From Cladorhizidae sp. MBARI D1340-BT2 (taxonomy: Eukaryota > Porifera > Demospongiae > Poecilosclerida > Cladorhizidae), in the NCBI GenBank assembly GCA_028752905.1, contig JAQNBH010000014.1:20280990-20344989 (forward strand): a stretch of 64,000 bases of DNA, read 5' to 3'. Positions 41,138-53,800 of this stretch are shown here, one piece after another (the first letter of the stretch is position 1; every line of letters starts with the position of its first letter). Under the pieces are notes generated by a model. That model was not told the DNA's origin. It saw only the letters and a list, made by a program, of their open reading frames with translations, and ran no database searches. The translations under genes were made by a program, and so were the position numbers.

Positions 41138-42970
41138 GCAAGAAGTGACTTCCATATCCATGCAACTCAAGCTCTTTTTGCAGCTAAAGGAGCAGCCAAA
41201 GGTGGAACAGTTGTACAGCAACTCCAGAATGTTTTAGCTCGCAAAAGAGCTCAGAACAGAGCTGCAGTGAAGTGCCTGATCCTACTCACTCATTTTCTTA
41301 CGAAAGAACAAGTTGCACATTCGACAAAATTTGAGAAGCTGGTTGACGTGGTGGTTCGATGTGGCAGCCAACATTTGAAGCAATTCTTAGAAACTGCACC
41401 AAGAAATGCTGTGTACACATCAAGAGTGGCTGTGGTTGAATTCATCGAATCATTGGGGACATGGGTGGAGGAGTCGATTCTGAAGCGACTTCAAAAGGCA
41501 CCTATGTACAGCCTCATGGCAGATGAGTGCACAGATGTCACCAACGTAGAAGAATTGTCTGTGTTTTGCCGCTGGGAGGAAGATGGTGTACCAGTAGAGT
41601 GCTTTCTGGAACTTATTCCATTGAAGAAGGCTGATGCAGAGACCATCTATTCTAATCTCATCGATTGTTTAAAGAAGAAAGGTCTACAAGTCGGAAGAAT
41701 AGTTGGATTGGGATTTGATGGAGCTGCAACTTTTTCTGGACGAAAGACCGGGGTTCAGGCACGTATCAAGAAACATACTCCTCACGCTCTGTTTATACAC
41801 TGCCACTGTCACTTACTGCAGTTGGCTTGTGTGCAAGCTGCCAATAAAACTCCTGGAATTGCTCATGTTTACAGAACATTGACTACTCTTTGGAAGCATT
41901 TTCGCAATTCCCCCAAGCGAGCAGAGTGTCTGAAGGAGGTACAGCACGTTCTTGAACTTCCAGAAATGAAAGTGATCAAGCCATCTGACACACGCTGGCT
42001 TGCACATGAAAGGTGTGTCAAAGCTGTCAAAGCAAGTCATTCTGCAATTGTAATCACCATTGGGAACATCTACGAGACGTCCCACGAGCCAGAAGCTCTT
42101 GGAATCCATGGTGCACTCTGCAAATTGTCTACGATTGCAGCTATATATTTGCTTGATTTCACTCTACCACAAGTAGCCAAGCTCAGCAAAGCACTTCAGG
42201 CAGAGCAGCTTGACCTCTCGTTGATATCATTCCTTGTTGATGCTACTGTTAAATCCTTGGATGATGCAGTTTTGCCTGGAGCGAACTGGGTGTTGGAGCT
42301 TCTTGAAAACGTTGAAGACTTGAAGTCATCTACAAAGGTGTCTATTGACGCTGATAAAATACTTTCGTTCCAGAATGTTGTTGGTAAGCCTTTTGTTGCT
42401 GATGTAAAGGCCAACATAACAAGCCGATTTTCTTCATCCAACGCTGTTGTATCAGCATTGTCTATATTCGATCCACGGAAAGTTCCAAAACCAGATTCAG
42501 TATCTTTTCCCACTTATGGAGACACGTCTGTTGAGAAACTGATTGCTCACTACGGAGAAGATAGAGATGCAGAAACATTGGATGGAGAAGAAACAGTGAA
42601 GACAGCCATGATTTCCACTGAAATACTTACAGAGTGGAAAACATTCCGCCAGCTGTTAGTCAAGCAACCACGGGATACTACTGCATCACAGCTGAAAGAA
42701 CTTGTTTCAAACGACATGCTCAAGGCCATGTTTCCCAATTTGCACAAGATTGCCTCCATCTGCTTATCGATTCCAGTTTCTACTGCTTCTGTGGAGAGAA
42801 GCTTCTCACAGATGAAGATGATCAAGACTCGTTTGCGTAATTCTCTAAGTGACTGCAGCCTTTCTCGCCTTATGAGGATTGCTATAGAGGCACCAGAAGT
42901 ACTCTCTGAGAGCGACCTTGAAGAGATTGTGGACGTATGGCAGAGAAAACCAAGAAGAACCTCAGTTTGA
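41138..42970 (+). CDS. hAT transposase, N-terminus lost
   Basis: The open frame runs to TGA 42970. Visible features are the end of a zinc-finger-like segment (HARSDFHIHATQAL), the first catalytic Asp in MADECTDVTNVEELSVF, the second in GLGFDGAATFSGRKTG, a HCHCHLLQLA motif, SDTRWLAHERC, and the hATC dimerisation region with STASVERSFSQMKMIKTRL near the C-terminus holding the catalytic Glu. The family is the ZMYM/ZNF862-like hAT type. The frame has no stop for about 610 codons, so it decayed little, but its 5' end joins a truncated TIR copy and lacks the BED-type N-terminus. It would cut and paste hAT ends. Confidence 0.85.
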   Translation, partial: ARSDFHIHATQALFAAKGAAKGGTVVQQLQNVLARKRAQNRAAVKCLILLTHFLTKEQVAHSTKFEKLVDVVVRCGSQHLKQFLETAPRNAVYTSRVAVVEFIESLGTWVEESILKRLQKAPMYSLMADECTDVTNVEELSVFCRWEEDGVPVECFLELIPLKKADAETIYSNLIDCLKKKGLQVGRIVGLGFDGAATFSGRKTGVQARIKKHTPHALFIHCHCHLLQLACVQAANKTPGIAHVYRTLTTLWKHFRNSPKRAECLKEVQHVLELPEMKVIKPSDTRWLAHERCVKAVKASHSAIVITIGNIYETSHEPEALGIHGALCKLSTIAAIYLLDFTLPQVAKLSKALQAEQLDLSLISFLVDATVKSLDDAVLPGANWVLELLENVEDLKSSTKVSIDADKILSFQNVVGKPFVADVKANITSRFSSSNAVVSALSIFDPRKVPKPDSVSFPTYGDTSVEKLIAHYGEDRDAETLDGEETVKTAMISTEILTEWKTFRQLLVKQPRDTTASQLKELVSNDMLKAMFPNLHKIASICLSIPVSTASVERSFSQMKMIKTRLRNSLSDCSLSRLMRIAIEAPEVLSESDLEEIVDVWQRKPRRTSV

Positions 42971-43141
42971 CATTCCTATCATTTGAACCTGATATCATAA
43001 GCTTATTACACCTTTCTTGTATTACACCTTTCTTGACATTTTTTTTTTTAATATCTCTAATTTCAAGGGGGGGGGGCGAGAATGATACAAGGGGGGGCGA
43101 ATGCCCCCCCCCCCCCCGCCCCCCCCCTAAATACACCCCTG
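42971..43141 (+). other. hAT 3' end with G/C homopolymer runs
   Basis: Non-coding tail with two opposed G- and C-runs, ending cacccctg, the terminal repeat of hAT. Confidence 0.65.
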
Positions 43142-43520
43142 CATTGCAATAGTAATTCAACTCAGTACGAGAGGAACCGTTGATTCAGACATTTAGAATT
43201 TGCACTTGGCTGAACAGCCAATGGTGTGAAGCTACCATCTGCTGGATTATGTATGAACAACTCTAAGTTAGAATCCACGCTAGAAGGCGACAGCATATAT
43301 CCCCAGGAGTTGCAGGCGAGTAGCCTTAGGAGCCCCTCTTGGGAGGCTCCCTAGACCGACTGTGCGGGTTGCCTGTGGGACGTAAAAGGTCTCGTTGGGC
43401 TGCCGGTGTGATCCAACTTGGCGATATCTGGAGCTAGATCCCTTACAGACGACTTGAATAGGACGGGGTATTGTAAGTCTGCTGCGATGCACTACGATGC
43501 ACTGAGATTAAGCCTTCATT
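43142..43520 (+). rRNA. 28S rRNA 3' end, right of hAT insertion
   Basis: Continues from cattgcaatagtaattcaac through cagtacgagagg, gctaccatctgctggatta and ggacgtaaaaggtctcgttg to the 28S terminus. The ccgg at 43403-43406 is the uninterrupted counterpart of the Ginger target at 16177. Confidence 0.9.
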
Positions 43521-44000
43521 GTCCTAAAGATCTTTTCCCCCCCTTCTTTCCATTTTTTCCCTCCTCTTCCCCCCCCCTTTTTCTTTGGGCCATACGGGCT
43601 CTGTCCTCGCCAAAATAACCCAAAAGTCTGCAACATTTAGGCGAGAGGGGTGGAAAAGAAGAGCTGGGGGAAAACAGGGGTCGCTGTTAGACTCAAAGCA
43701 GCATTTTCTCTGGCTATTTGACAAGTTCGTAGGCAGTGCAAGGAAGAAAGGAAGAAAGAAAGAAAAGAAGGGGGAAAAGAGGGAAAGAAAAGAAAAAAAA
43801 GAATAGAAGGAAAGAAGAAAAAGAAAGAAGGAAAAAAAGGAAGAAAAGAAGGGAAAAAAGAAGTGGAAGAAACGAATGGGGGGAAAAGAAGGAGAAAAAG
43901 AAAGAAGGGGAAAAAAGAACAAGGGAAAAAAGAAGAAAAGAAAAGAAGGGGAAAAAGAAGAAAAAATGAGAAGGAAAAAAAGAAAGTAGGAAAAAAAACC
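43521..44000 (+). repeat. rDNA spacer, purine-rich (copy 2)
   Basis: Cctaaagatctttt followed by C-runs, gagaggggtggaaaagaaga, ttcgtaggcagtgcaaggaa and a ~250-bp A/G-only tract. Same order as 16291-16560 and 56270-56600. ORFs here are low-complexity shadows. Confidence 0.75.
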
Positions 44001-44303
44001 TTTAAAAATACCCTACGCATTGGGGAAAGTTCTTGCTAGTCAAAAGCTTTACGCACTGGAGTATTACGCATCAGGTCTGGGACTCGGTAGGGTGAAGGGC
44101 AAGGTATAAAAAAAAGGTTTAAAAAAGTTTCAAGTCCAGGAATTTTCATGTGAAGTTTTGTCAGTAGGCCCATACACACTAGGACTTTTACGCACTGGGT
44201 TTAAAAAAAGGCTCTCCAGTCAAAGGGTATATAATCAACACTAGGTGTTTTGAGCACAGCTGAAAGCTCTTGCTTATCAGAGGTTTAGTTGTCTCCATAT
44301 GAT

Positions 44304-45024
44304 TCACACTGCACTCGTCAAGACCTCGAATTGACATTCACGGACCAAGTTGGAAATCTCCTGTGACATGAAAATCCGTGTTCGCGCTAGTTCTAAAGTG
44401 AAACTGCCCACTGACCCCAGATCGCTTATCACTAAAAATATGACATGACCCATGTTAACCCAGACACGCAGTGGCCAGGTCGGTAGCCAGCTCTCGGTAC
44501 TTCCTCTTCTTCTCCTGCTACCTTTCCACAATAAGAGGTTCCCAGGCACATGCCACTTCAAAAATCATTATGCGCCGGGTTTTCCGGAATGAAAACACTA
44601 AGTCTGGCCGCCTTTCGCTGATGCTGCGATCAGTAGGCAGACTGATGATATCTACTGTCAGTTTTCCTTCAGCATTTTCTGTCACCCCTACACCGTTCCA
44701 GCCTCCGTCCCTCCACATGAGAGAGTCTGACAAGGTCACTTTCAACTTTTTGCAAAGTGCCCGCAACACTTGATACAGAACACGGTCATGCCGTTCCTTG
44801 TGGAAGGTCCAGTTCAGTTCGGTGTACCCGGCAATTGTTTCCGGCTCTTTCCTCCAGAGTCGGCATTCCTCGGAAATCTTTTCTTTGAGCACCCGTCGTC
44901 GATATGCCTTGGTGTAGAGCATGCCGTCTTGTGCCGCTACAATCACTGCTTTGGTCTGAGCATGAAATCTTCCATTTTTTAGCCAGGAGTGTGTGGTAGT
45001 GCGTCCATACCTTTCAGGTGCCAC
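44304..45024 (-). pseudogene. R2-like restriction-like endonuclease domain
   Basis: Two adjacent frames cover the endonuclease. In order: LNWTFHKERHDRVLYQVLRA, MWRDGGWNGVGVTENAEGK, SERRPDLVFSFRKT (PD motif), RRIMIFEVACAWEP (acidic catalytic position), EVER/QEK-type stretch, then ISDLGSVGSFTLELAR. This nuclease would nick the target site for reverse transcription. A frameshift near 44520 disrupts it. Confidence 0.75.
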
Positions 45025-45470
45025 TGTTTGGAATGCACTCTGTGAATAAGTTTCTGCTCCAAGTGTTCAGTTGCAAGCCCCTCCTGGGCCGCCCACACCA
45101 TTTGGGACGCTCTCTGTGGTGAGAATGAGTGCCCATCTTCATAGCTCCATCTCTTCTGATCGAAATGGGCACCTGATATCTTTCTAGAACCTCCTGCGCT
45201 GCATGCAAGAAGTTTCAACTCGACTCGCCCTCGAGGAGCAACTGGTGTCGAAACACTCCCTTGCAATGCAGATCCTTGAAGTAGCCAGATACACCACCGT
45301 CGAGTCAACCTCCCTCTCCCAACACTTCTGTAGACCGATAAAACCTTGGCACCCAGCCCCCCTGGGAAGGTAGAGCCTCTCCAACGAGGCGATGCGTTGG
45401 CGTGATGACACCTAAGGATTTTCCGCGTTAGCTGGATCAAATCGCTCTTTGTCCACTTGATCGTGCCAAA

Positions 45471-48400
45471 CAAATATCGGTACAAAGAAACTGCCCACAC
45501 ATTCGTTGCTTGCACCTTTGACTTGGAGTTATGGCGGGATTCCCAGATCCTGCGCAATCGTTTGCAATACGTCATCGCCAGTCTCTACTTGATCTTACGT
45601 CGGTCGGTTTCAATGACTGCTCGACACCAAGGTACTTGTACGTGTTACCTAAAGTGAGTGCCCTTATATCTCTACCATCAGGCAGGAGTATATCTCTTGC
45701 ATTGACAAGACGTCCTCTTCTTATTTCTGCCACAGCACACTTTCTCAGTCCGAACTCCATTCCCACCGCCCTAGACACGGTTTCCACTTTACGTATCAAC
45801 CCCTCCAAGTCTCTCGATTCCTCTGCATACACCTTCAAGTCATCCATGAAAAAGAGATGGGAAATTTGAGGCCTAAGACCAGCACTCTCCCAACTTCTTC
45901 CTGCTTCTTCACGCGTGTGACACAGGTGCAATACAGAGGGCGAAAAGCAAAGGTGACAAGTAGTCCCCCTGACAAATCTCTTAAATACCATGGGGACCCG
46001 AACCGCGTCCCGTCCCGATCCCAAGCTGAATACGGATTTCCACTTTGAAATCATGGTGGTGAGCACTCATATGAGCGCTTTGGGTGCATTGATTGCCTCA
46101 AGCACATTCAATAGCCAACCGTGGGGCACTCTATCATATGCTTTTTGGTAGTCTATCCATGCCACAGCCAGGTTGTCCCTCTTGTGAGTCGCTTCCTGCA
46201 CGATCATGGAATCCACCAAAAAGGCATTAATACATTCTCGACTGCCTTTTCGCATGGCTTTCTGCTCAATTTGAAGGAGCAGTTTCTCATTTACGTGATT
46301 CTCGAGAATCCGCGTCAGCAAGCCAGTGAAAAGTTTGTAACTCGTATTCAACCAAGTGATGGGCCGATACTGGCTCGGCTTCCCCTGGCAACCATCCTTG
46401 CGTACCAGGTCTGTTCTACCCGCTATCATCCAGTGGGGCCTTTTCCCTAAGGATCACCTCGCTCACTAACTCATGCAGTCCCGACGCTGCCGTGGGGAAG
46501 GACTTCCACCAAAAGGCTGAGATAAAATCTGGGCCTGCTGCCTTCCACGCACGTGCCTTTCCTATGACATTACTCCAGGTAGCTTCATTTACAAACTCAG
46601 AAAGGTCTTGGGTCATTAGTAACATGACTCAAGCTCTTGATCCAGCCCGATACTGAACTGTCTTGCAGATCAAATTCACCCTTTCTACCGAGAACTCTGT
46701 TCCAAAAGTTCTTCACTCCCGACTTGTTCGGCCTCCTACTCGGACCGACGCTGCTCCCACCAGCCATGAGACAACGAGGGCTGTGCAGTTGGTACTGCAG
46801 TCTCTCACCTCGTTCCTTTAACCTGTTCTTCATGCGTCTAAGCTGTAGGTCCTTGACCTTCAACAAACCTTTACGGTTCTCCGACCACGCCCTCAATTCA
46901 GGTAAGATCTTATTACCAAATATTTTCCATAGCCGCACCGCCAGTCTCTTCTGTCTCATGGTGGGTCGTCGCATGAGCGAGCATCTAGTGACCTCGCAGG
47001 TATAATATCGGTACAAAGAAACTGCCCACACATTCGTTGCTTGCACCTTTGACTTGGAGTTATGGATTCCCAGATCCTGTGCAATCGTTTGCAATACGTC
47101 ATCGCCAGTCTCTACTTGATCTTACGTCGGTCGGTTTCAATGACTGCTCGACACCAAGGTACTTGTACGTGTTACCTAAAGTGAGTGCCCTTATATCTCT
47201 ACCATCAGGCAGGAGTATATCTCTTGCATTGACAAGACGTCCTCTTCTTATTTCTGCCACAGCACACTTTCTCAGTCCGAACTCCATTCCCACCGCCCTA
47301 GACACGGTTTCCACTTTACGTATCAACCCCTCCAAGTCTCTCGATTCCTCTGCATACACCTTCAAGTCATCCATGAAAAAGAGATGGGAAATTTGAGGCC
47401 TAAGACCAGCACTCTCCCAACTTCTTCCTGCTTCTTCACGCGTGTGACACAGGTGCAATACAGAGGGCGAAAAGCAAAGGTGACAAGTAGTCCCCCTGAC
47501 AAATCTCTTAAATACCATGGGGACCCGAACCGCGTCCCGTCCCGATCCCAAGCTGAATACGGATTTCCACTTTGAAATCATGGTGGTGAGCACTCATATG
47601 AGCGCTTTGGGTGCATTGATTGCCTCAAGCACATTCAATAGCCAACCGTGGGGCACTCTATCATATGCTTTTTGGTAGTCTATCCATGTCACAGCCAGGT
47701 TGTCCCTCTTGTGAGTCGCTTCCTGCACGATCATGGAATCCACCAAAAAGGCATTAATACATTCTCGACTGCCTTTTCGCATGGCTTTCTGCTCAATTTG
47801 AAGGAGCAGTTTCTCATTTACGTGATTCTCGAGAATCCGCGTCAGCAAGCCAGTGAAAACTTTGTAACTCGTATTCAACCAAGTGATGGGCCGATACTGG
47901 CTCGGCTTCCCCTGGCAACCATCCTTGCGTACCAGGTCTGTTCTATCCGCTATCATCCAGTGGGGCCTTTTCCCTAAGGATCACCTCGCTCACTAACTCA
48001 TGCAGTCCCGACGCTGCCGTGGGGAAGGACTTCCACCAAAAGGCTGAGATAAAATCTGGGCCTGCTGCCTTCCACGCACGTGCCTTTCCTATGACATTAC
48101 TCCAGGTAGCTTCATTTACAAACTCAGAAAGGTCTTGGGTCATTAGTAACATGACTCAAGCTCTTGATCCAGCCCGATACTGAACTGTCTTGCAGATCAA
48201 ATTCACCCTTTCTACCGAGAACTCCGTTCCAAAAGTTCTTCACTCCCGACTTGTTCGGCCTCCTACTCGGACCGACGCTGCTCCCACCAGCCATGAGACA
48301 ACGAGGGCTGTGCAGTTGGTACTGCAGTCTCTCACCTCGTTCCTTTAACCTGTTCTTCATGCGTCTAAGCTGTAGGTCCTTGACCTTCAACAAACCTTTA

Positions 48401-51400
48401 CGGTTCTCCGACCACGCCCTCAATTCAGGTAAGATCTTATTACCAAATATCTTCCATAGCCGCACCGCCAGTCTCTTCTGTCTCATGGTGGGTCGTCGCA
48501 TGAGCGAGCATCTAGTGACCTCGCAGGTATAATATCGGTACAAAGAAACTGCCCACACATTCGTTGCTTGCACCTTTGACTTGGAGTTATGGCGGGATTC
48601 CCAGATCCTGCGCAATCGTTTGCAATACGTCATCACCAGTCTCTACTTGATCTTACGTCGGTCGGTTTCAATGACTGCTCGACACCAAGGTACTTGTACG
48701 TGTTACCTAAAGTGAGTGCCCTTATATCTCTACCATCAGGCAGGAGTATATCTCTTGCATTGACAAGACGTCCTCTTCTTATTTCTGCCACAGCACACTT
48801 TCTCAGTCCGAACTCCATTCCCACCGCCCTAGACACGGTTTCCACTTTACGTATCAACCCCTCCAAGTCTCTCGATTCCTCTGCATACACCTTCAAGTCA
48901 TCCATGAAAAAGAGATGAGAAATTTGAGGCCTAAGACCAGCACTCTCCCAACTTCTTCCTGCTTCTTCACGCGTGTGACACAGGTGCAATACAGAGGGCG
49001 AAAAGCAAAGGTGACAAGTAGTCCCCCTGACAAATCTCTTAAATACCATGGGGACCCGAACCGCGTCCCATCCCGATCCCAAGCTGAATACGGATTTCCA
49101 CTTTGAAATCATGGTGGTGAGCACTCATATGAGCGCTTTGGGTGCATTGATTGCCTCAAGCACATTCAATAGCCAACCGTGGGGCACTCTATCATATGCT
49201 TTTTGGTAGTCTATCCATGCCACAGCCAGGTTGTCCCTCTTGTGAGTCGCTTCCTGCACGATCATGGAATCCACCAAAAAGGCATTAATACATTCTCGAC
49301 TGCCTTTTCGCACGGCTTTCTGCTCAATTTGAAGGAGCAGTTTCTCATATACGTGATTCTCGAGAATCCGCGTCAGCAAGCCAGTGAAAAGTTTGTAACT
49401 CGTATTCAACCAAGTGATGGGCCGATACTGGCTCGGCTTCCCCTGGCAACCATCCTTGCGTACCAGGTCTGTTCTACCCGCTATCATCCAGTGGGGCCTT
49501 TTCCCTAAGGATCACCTCGCTCACTAACTCATGCAGTCCCGACGCTGCCGTGGGGAAGGACTTCCACCAAAAGGCTGAGATAAAATCTGGGCCTGCTGCC
49601 TTCCACGCACGTGCCTTTCCTACGACATTACTCCAGGTAGCTTCATTTACAAACTCAGAAAGGTCTTGGGTCATTAGTAACATGACTCAAGCTCTTGATC
49701 CAGCCCAATACTGAACTGTCTTGCAGATCAAATTCACCCTTTCTACCGAGAACTCCGTTCCAAAAGTTCTTCACTCCCGACTTGTTCGGCCTCCTACTCG
49801 GACCGACGCTGCTCCCACCAGCCATGAGACAACGAGGGCTGTGCAGTTGGTACTGCAGTCTCTCACCTCGTTCCTTTAACCTGTTCTTCATGCGTCTAAG
49901 CTGTAGGTCCTTGACCTTCAACAAACCTTTACGGTTCTCCGACCACGCCCTCAATTCAGGTAAGATCTTATTACCAAATATCTTCCATAGCCGCACCGCC
50001 AGTCTCTTCTGTCTCATGGTGGGTCGTCGCATGAGCGAGCATCTAGTGACCTCGCAGGTATAATATCGGTACAAAGAAACTGCCCACACATTCGTTGCTT
50101 GCACCTTTGACTTGGAGTTATGGCGGGATTCCCAGATCCTGCACAATCGTTTGCAATACGTCATCGCCAGTCTCTACTTGATCTTACGTCGGTCGGTTTC
50201 AATGACTGCTCGACACCAAGGTACTTGTACGTGTTACCTAAAGTGAGTGCCCTTATATCTCTACCATCAGGCAGGAATATATCTCTTGCATTGACAAGAC
50301 GTCCTCTTCTTATTTCTGCCACAGCACACTTTCTCAGTCCGAACTCCATTCCCACCGCCCTAGACACGGTTTCCACTTTACGTATCAACCCCTCCAAGTC
50401 TCTCGATTCCTCTGCATACACCTTCAAGTCATCCATGAAAAAGAGATGGGAAATTTGAGGCCTAAGACCAGCACTCTCCCACCTTCTTCCTGCTTCTTCA
50501 CGCGTGTGACACAGGTGCAATACAGAGGGCGAAAAGCAAAGGTGACAAGTAGTCCCCCTGACAAATCTCTTAAATACCATGGGGACCCGAACCGCGTCCC
50601 GTCCCGATCCCAAGCTGACGGATTTCCACTTTGAAATCATGGTGGTGAGCACTCATATGAGCGCTTTGGGTGCATTGATTGCCTCAAGCACCTTCAATAG
50701 CCAACCGTGGGGCACTCTATCATATGCTTTTTGGTAGTCTATCCATGCCACAGCCAGGTTGTCCCTCTTGTGAGTCGCTTCCTGCACGATCATGCAATCC
50801 ACCAAAAAGGCATTAATACATTCTCGACTGCCTTTTCGCACGGCTTTCTGCTCAATTTGAAGGAGCAGTTTCTCATTTACGTGATTCTCGAGAATCCGCG
50901 TCAGCAAGCCAGTGAAAAGTTTGTAACTCGTATTCAACCAAGTGATGGGCCGATACTGGCTCGGCTTCCCCTGGCAACCATCCTTGCGTACCAGGTCTGT
51001 TCTACCCGCTATCATCCAGTGGGGCCTTTTCCCTAAGGATCACCTCGCTCACTAACTCATGCAGTCCCGACGCTGCCGTGGGGAAGGACTTCCACCAAAA
51101 GGCCGAGATAAAATCTGGGCCTGCTGCCTTCCACGCACGTGCCTTTCCTACGACATTACTCCAGGTAGCTTCATTTACAAACTCAGAAAGGTCTTGGGTC
51201 ATTAGTAACATGACTCAAGCTCTTGATCCAGCCCGATACTGAACTGTCTTGCAGATCAAATTCACCCTTTCTACCGAGAACTCCGTTCCAAAAGTTCTTC
51301 ACTCCCGACTTGTTCGGCCTCCTACTCGGACCGACGCTGCTCCCACCAGCCATGAGACAACGAGGGCTGTGCAGTTGGTACTGCAGTCTCTCACCTCGTT

Positions 51401-53118
51401 CCTTTAACCTGTTCTTCATGCGTCTAAGCTGTAGGTCCTTGACCTTCAACAAACCTTTACGGTTCTCCGACCACGCCCTCAATTCAGGTAAGATCTTATT
51501 ACCAAACATCTTCCATAGCCGCACCGCCAGTCTCTTCTGTCTCATGGTGGGTCGTCGCATGAGCGAGCATCTAGTGACCTCGCAGGTATAATATCGGTAC
51601 AAAGAAACTGCCCACACATTCGTTGCTTGCACCTTTGACTTGGAGTTATGGCGGGATTCCCAGATCCTGCGCAATCATTTGCAATACGTCATCGCCAGTC
51701 TCTACTTGATCTTACGTCGGTCGGTTTCAATGACTGCTCGACACCAAGGTACTTGTACGTGTTACCTAAAGTGAGTGCCCTTATATCTCTACCATCAGGC
51801 AGGAGTATATCTCTTGCATTGACAAGACGTCCTCTTCTTATTTCTGCCACAGCACACTTTCTCAGTCCGAACTCCATTCCCACCGCCCTAGACACAGTTT
51901 CCACTTTACGTATCAACCCCTCCAAGTCTCTCGATTCCTCTGCATACACCTTCAAGTCATCCATGAAAAAGAGATGGGAAATTTGAGGCTTAAGACCAGC
52001 ACTCTCCCAACTTCTTCCTGCTTCTTCACGCGTGTGACACAGGTGCAATACAGAGGGCGAAAAGCAAAGGTGACAAGTAGTCCCCCTGACAAATCTCTTA
52101 AATACCATGGGGACCCGAACCGCGTCCCGTCCCGATCCCAAGCTGAATACGGATTTCCACTTTGAAATCATGGTGGTGAGCACTCATATGAGCGCTTTGG
52201 GTGCATTGATTGCCTCAAGCATCTTCAATAGCCAACCGTGGGGCACTCTATCATATGCTTTTTGGTAGTCTATCCATGCCTCAGCCAGGTTGTCCCTCTT
52301 GTGAGTCGCTTCCTGCACGATCATGGAATCCACCAAAAAGGCATTAATACATTCTCGACTGCCTTTTCGCACGGCTTTCTGCTCAATTTGAAGGAGCAGT
52401 TTCTCATTTACGTGATTCTCGAGAATCCGCGTCAGCAAGCCAGTGAAAAGTTTGTAACTCGTATTCAACCAAGTGATGGGCCGATACTGGCTCGGCTTCC
52501 CCTGGCAACCATCCTTGCGTACCAGGTCTGTTCTACCCGCTATCATCCAGTGGGGCCTTTTCCCTAAGGATCACCTCGCTCACTAACTCATGCAGTCCCG
52601 ACGCAGCCGTGGGGAAGGACTTCCACCAAAAGGCCGAGATAAAATCTGGGCCTGCTGCCTTCCACGCACGTGCCTTTCCTACGACATTACTCCAGGTAGC
52701 TTCATTTACAAACTCAGAAAGGTCTTGGGTCATTAGTAACATGACTCAAGCTCTTGATCCAGCCCGATACTGAACTGTCTTGCAGATCAAATTCACCCTT
52801 TCTACCGAGAACTCCGTTCCAAAAGTTCTTCACTCCCGACTTGTTCCGCCTCCTACTCGGACCGACGCTGCTCCCACCAGCCATGAGACAACGAGGGCTG
52901 TGCAGTTGGTACTGCAGTCTCTCACCTCGTTCCTTTAACCTGTTCTTCATGCGTCTAAGCTGTAGTTCCTTGACCTTCAACAAACCTTTACGGTTCTCCA
53001 ACCACGCCCTCAATTCAGGTAAGATCTTATTACCAAACATCTTCCATAGCCGCACCGCCAGTCTCTTCTGTCTCATGGTGGGTCGTCGCATGAGCGAGCA
53101 TCTAGTGACCTCGCAGGT
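45471..53118 (-). repeat. Five tandem ~1.53-kb units of R2-like reverse transcriptase
   Basis: Units begin at about 45471, 47001, 48528, 50059 and 51587; spacing is 1527-1531 bp and units appear about 98% or more identical. Each encodes MRRPTMRQKRLAVRLW, then EFVNEATWSNV, QYRPITWLNTSYK, WIDYQKAYDRVPHGW (RT motif A) and FMDDLKVYAEESRDLEGL (RT catalytic motif). Junctions read ctcgcaggta|taatatcgg. Every unit has the same TGA after INAPKALI and the same frameshift around the GDYLSPLLFA motif. Confidence 0.93.
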
Positions 53119-53800
53119 AGGATCAGCTGCTGAGTTCGTTGACTCGAGCAGTTTTGATTCTCATACTAGTCTGCCCCAGAGGGATTCCCACTCTCTCTGG
53201 CTGGCGCTTCCGGGACTTCTGGCAGACCACAACTGAACCTGCATAAACTAGACAGTTGAGTCGCCAGGAGCTGTTTTCGCCATCTATCCTCATTTCCTCG
53301 TCAACCTTTCGCACTATGGAACTGTTCTTCCAGATACCCTTGCAGAGCATCCTTGAACGATTTTCAAAACTGCCTTCATCCCTTCACCCAGTCTGCCTCT
53401 CGAACTCGGTTCGGAGCTCTCGTCTAAGATCAGTGTCAACAACTGACTCATCACAAACGACACTCAAGCTCTGTTCTTCCCGCTCATCGGCGGCTGCTTC
53501 ATCGGAGCTGATGGTACTCGTGCCACAATTCTCTCCGTGGACCTACCCCCAGCCTGGGGTGGAGGGTCTACTTGCTCTCCCTTCCGTCTCTTCGCAATCT
53601 TTGTAACCCTTGCAGCGATTGCACCAACCGTCATGTTTAACTCGGGGTGGCGCTCTCTTCACAGGGAAAGTCTCTTTTCTGGGGCTGCCGATGACCTGGG
53701 CCCAACCTCTTTGATTATTTCTTGCAGCGAAGCGTCCAACTGAGGTGTCCATTGGATACGCCAGACTAGTCCATCAGCTTGTCTCGCACCATTGCTCACC

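Larger units (their letters stand above)
20472..43141 (+). mobile_element. hAT transposon carrying a 20-kb inserted element
   Basis: Ends are cagggttgtat on the left and, on the right, the reverse complement of caggggtgtatt, each followed by long G/C runs, as in many hAT elements. It is flanked by CATTG and by the two halves of one 28S region. The transposase lies at 41138-42970. The interior is occupied by the TIR-bounded element at 20869-40805, so the original hAT was only about 2.5-3 kb. Confidence 0.75.
44030..53760 (-). mobile_element. R2-like retrotransposon with internal five-fold tandem array
   Basis: Minus-strand order: N-terminal region with a zinc finger CNRCKGYKDC (about 53640), a linker, reverse transcriptase, the downstream region (NVWAVSLYRY, WTKSDLIQ), and C-terminal restriction-like endonuclease (SERRPDLVFSFRKTRR, IFEVACAWEPLIVER; 44304-45024). 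The part between the N-terminal linker and the RT downstream region is present five times in tandem (45471-53118). This domain order with a C-terminal endonuclease marks the R2-type clades. All copies carry stops and frameshifts. It lies directly after an rDNA spacer copy. Confidence 0.82.

Noticed and set aside
43637..44020. Long Phe/Lys-rich ORFs in the purine tract (also 56349-56630)
   Set aside because: Translations of an A/G-only spacer tract with no protein character.
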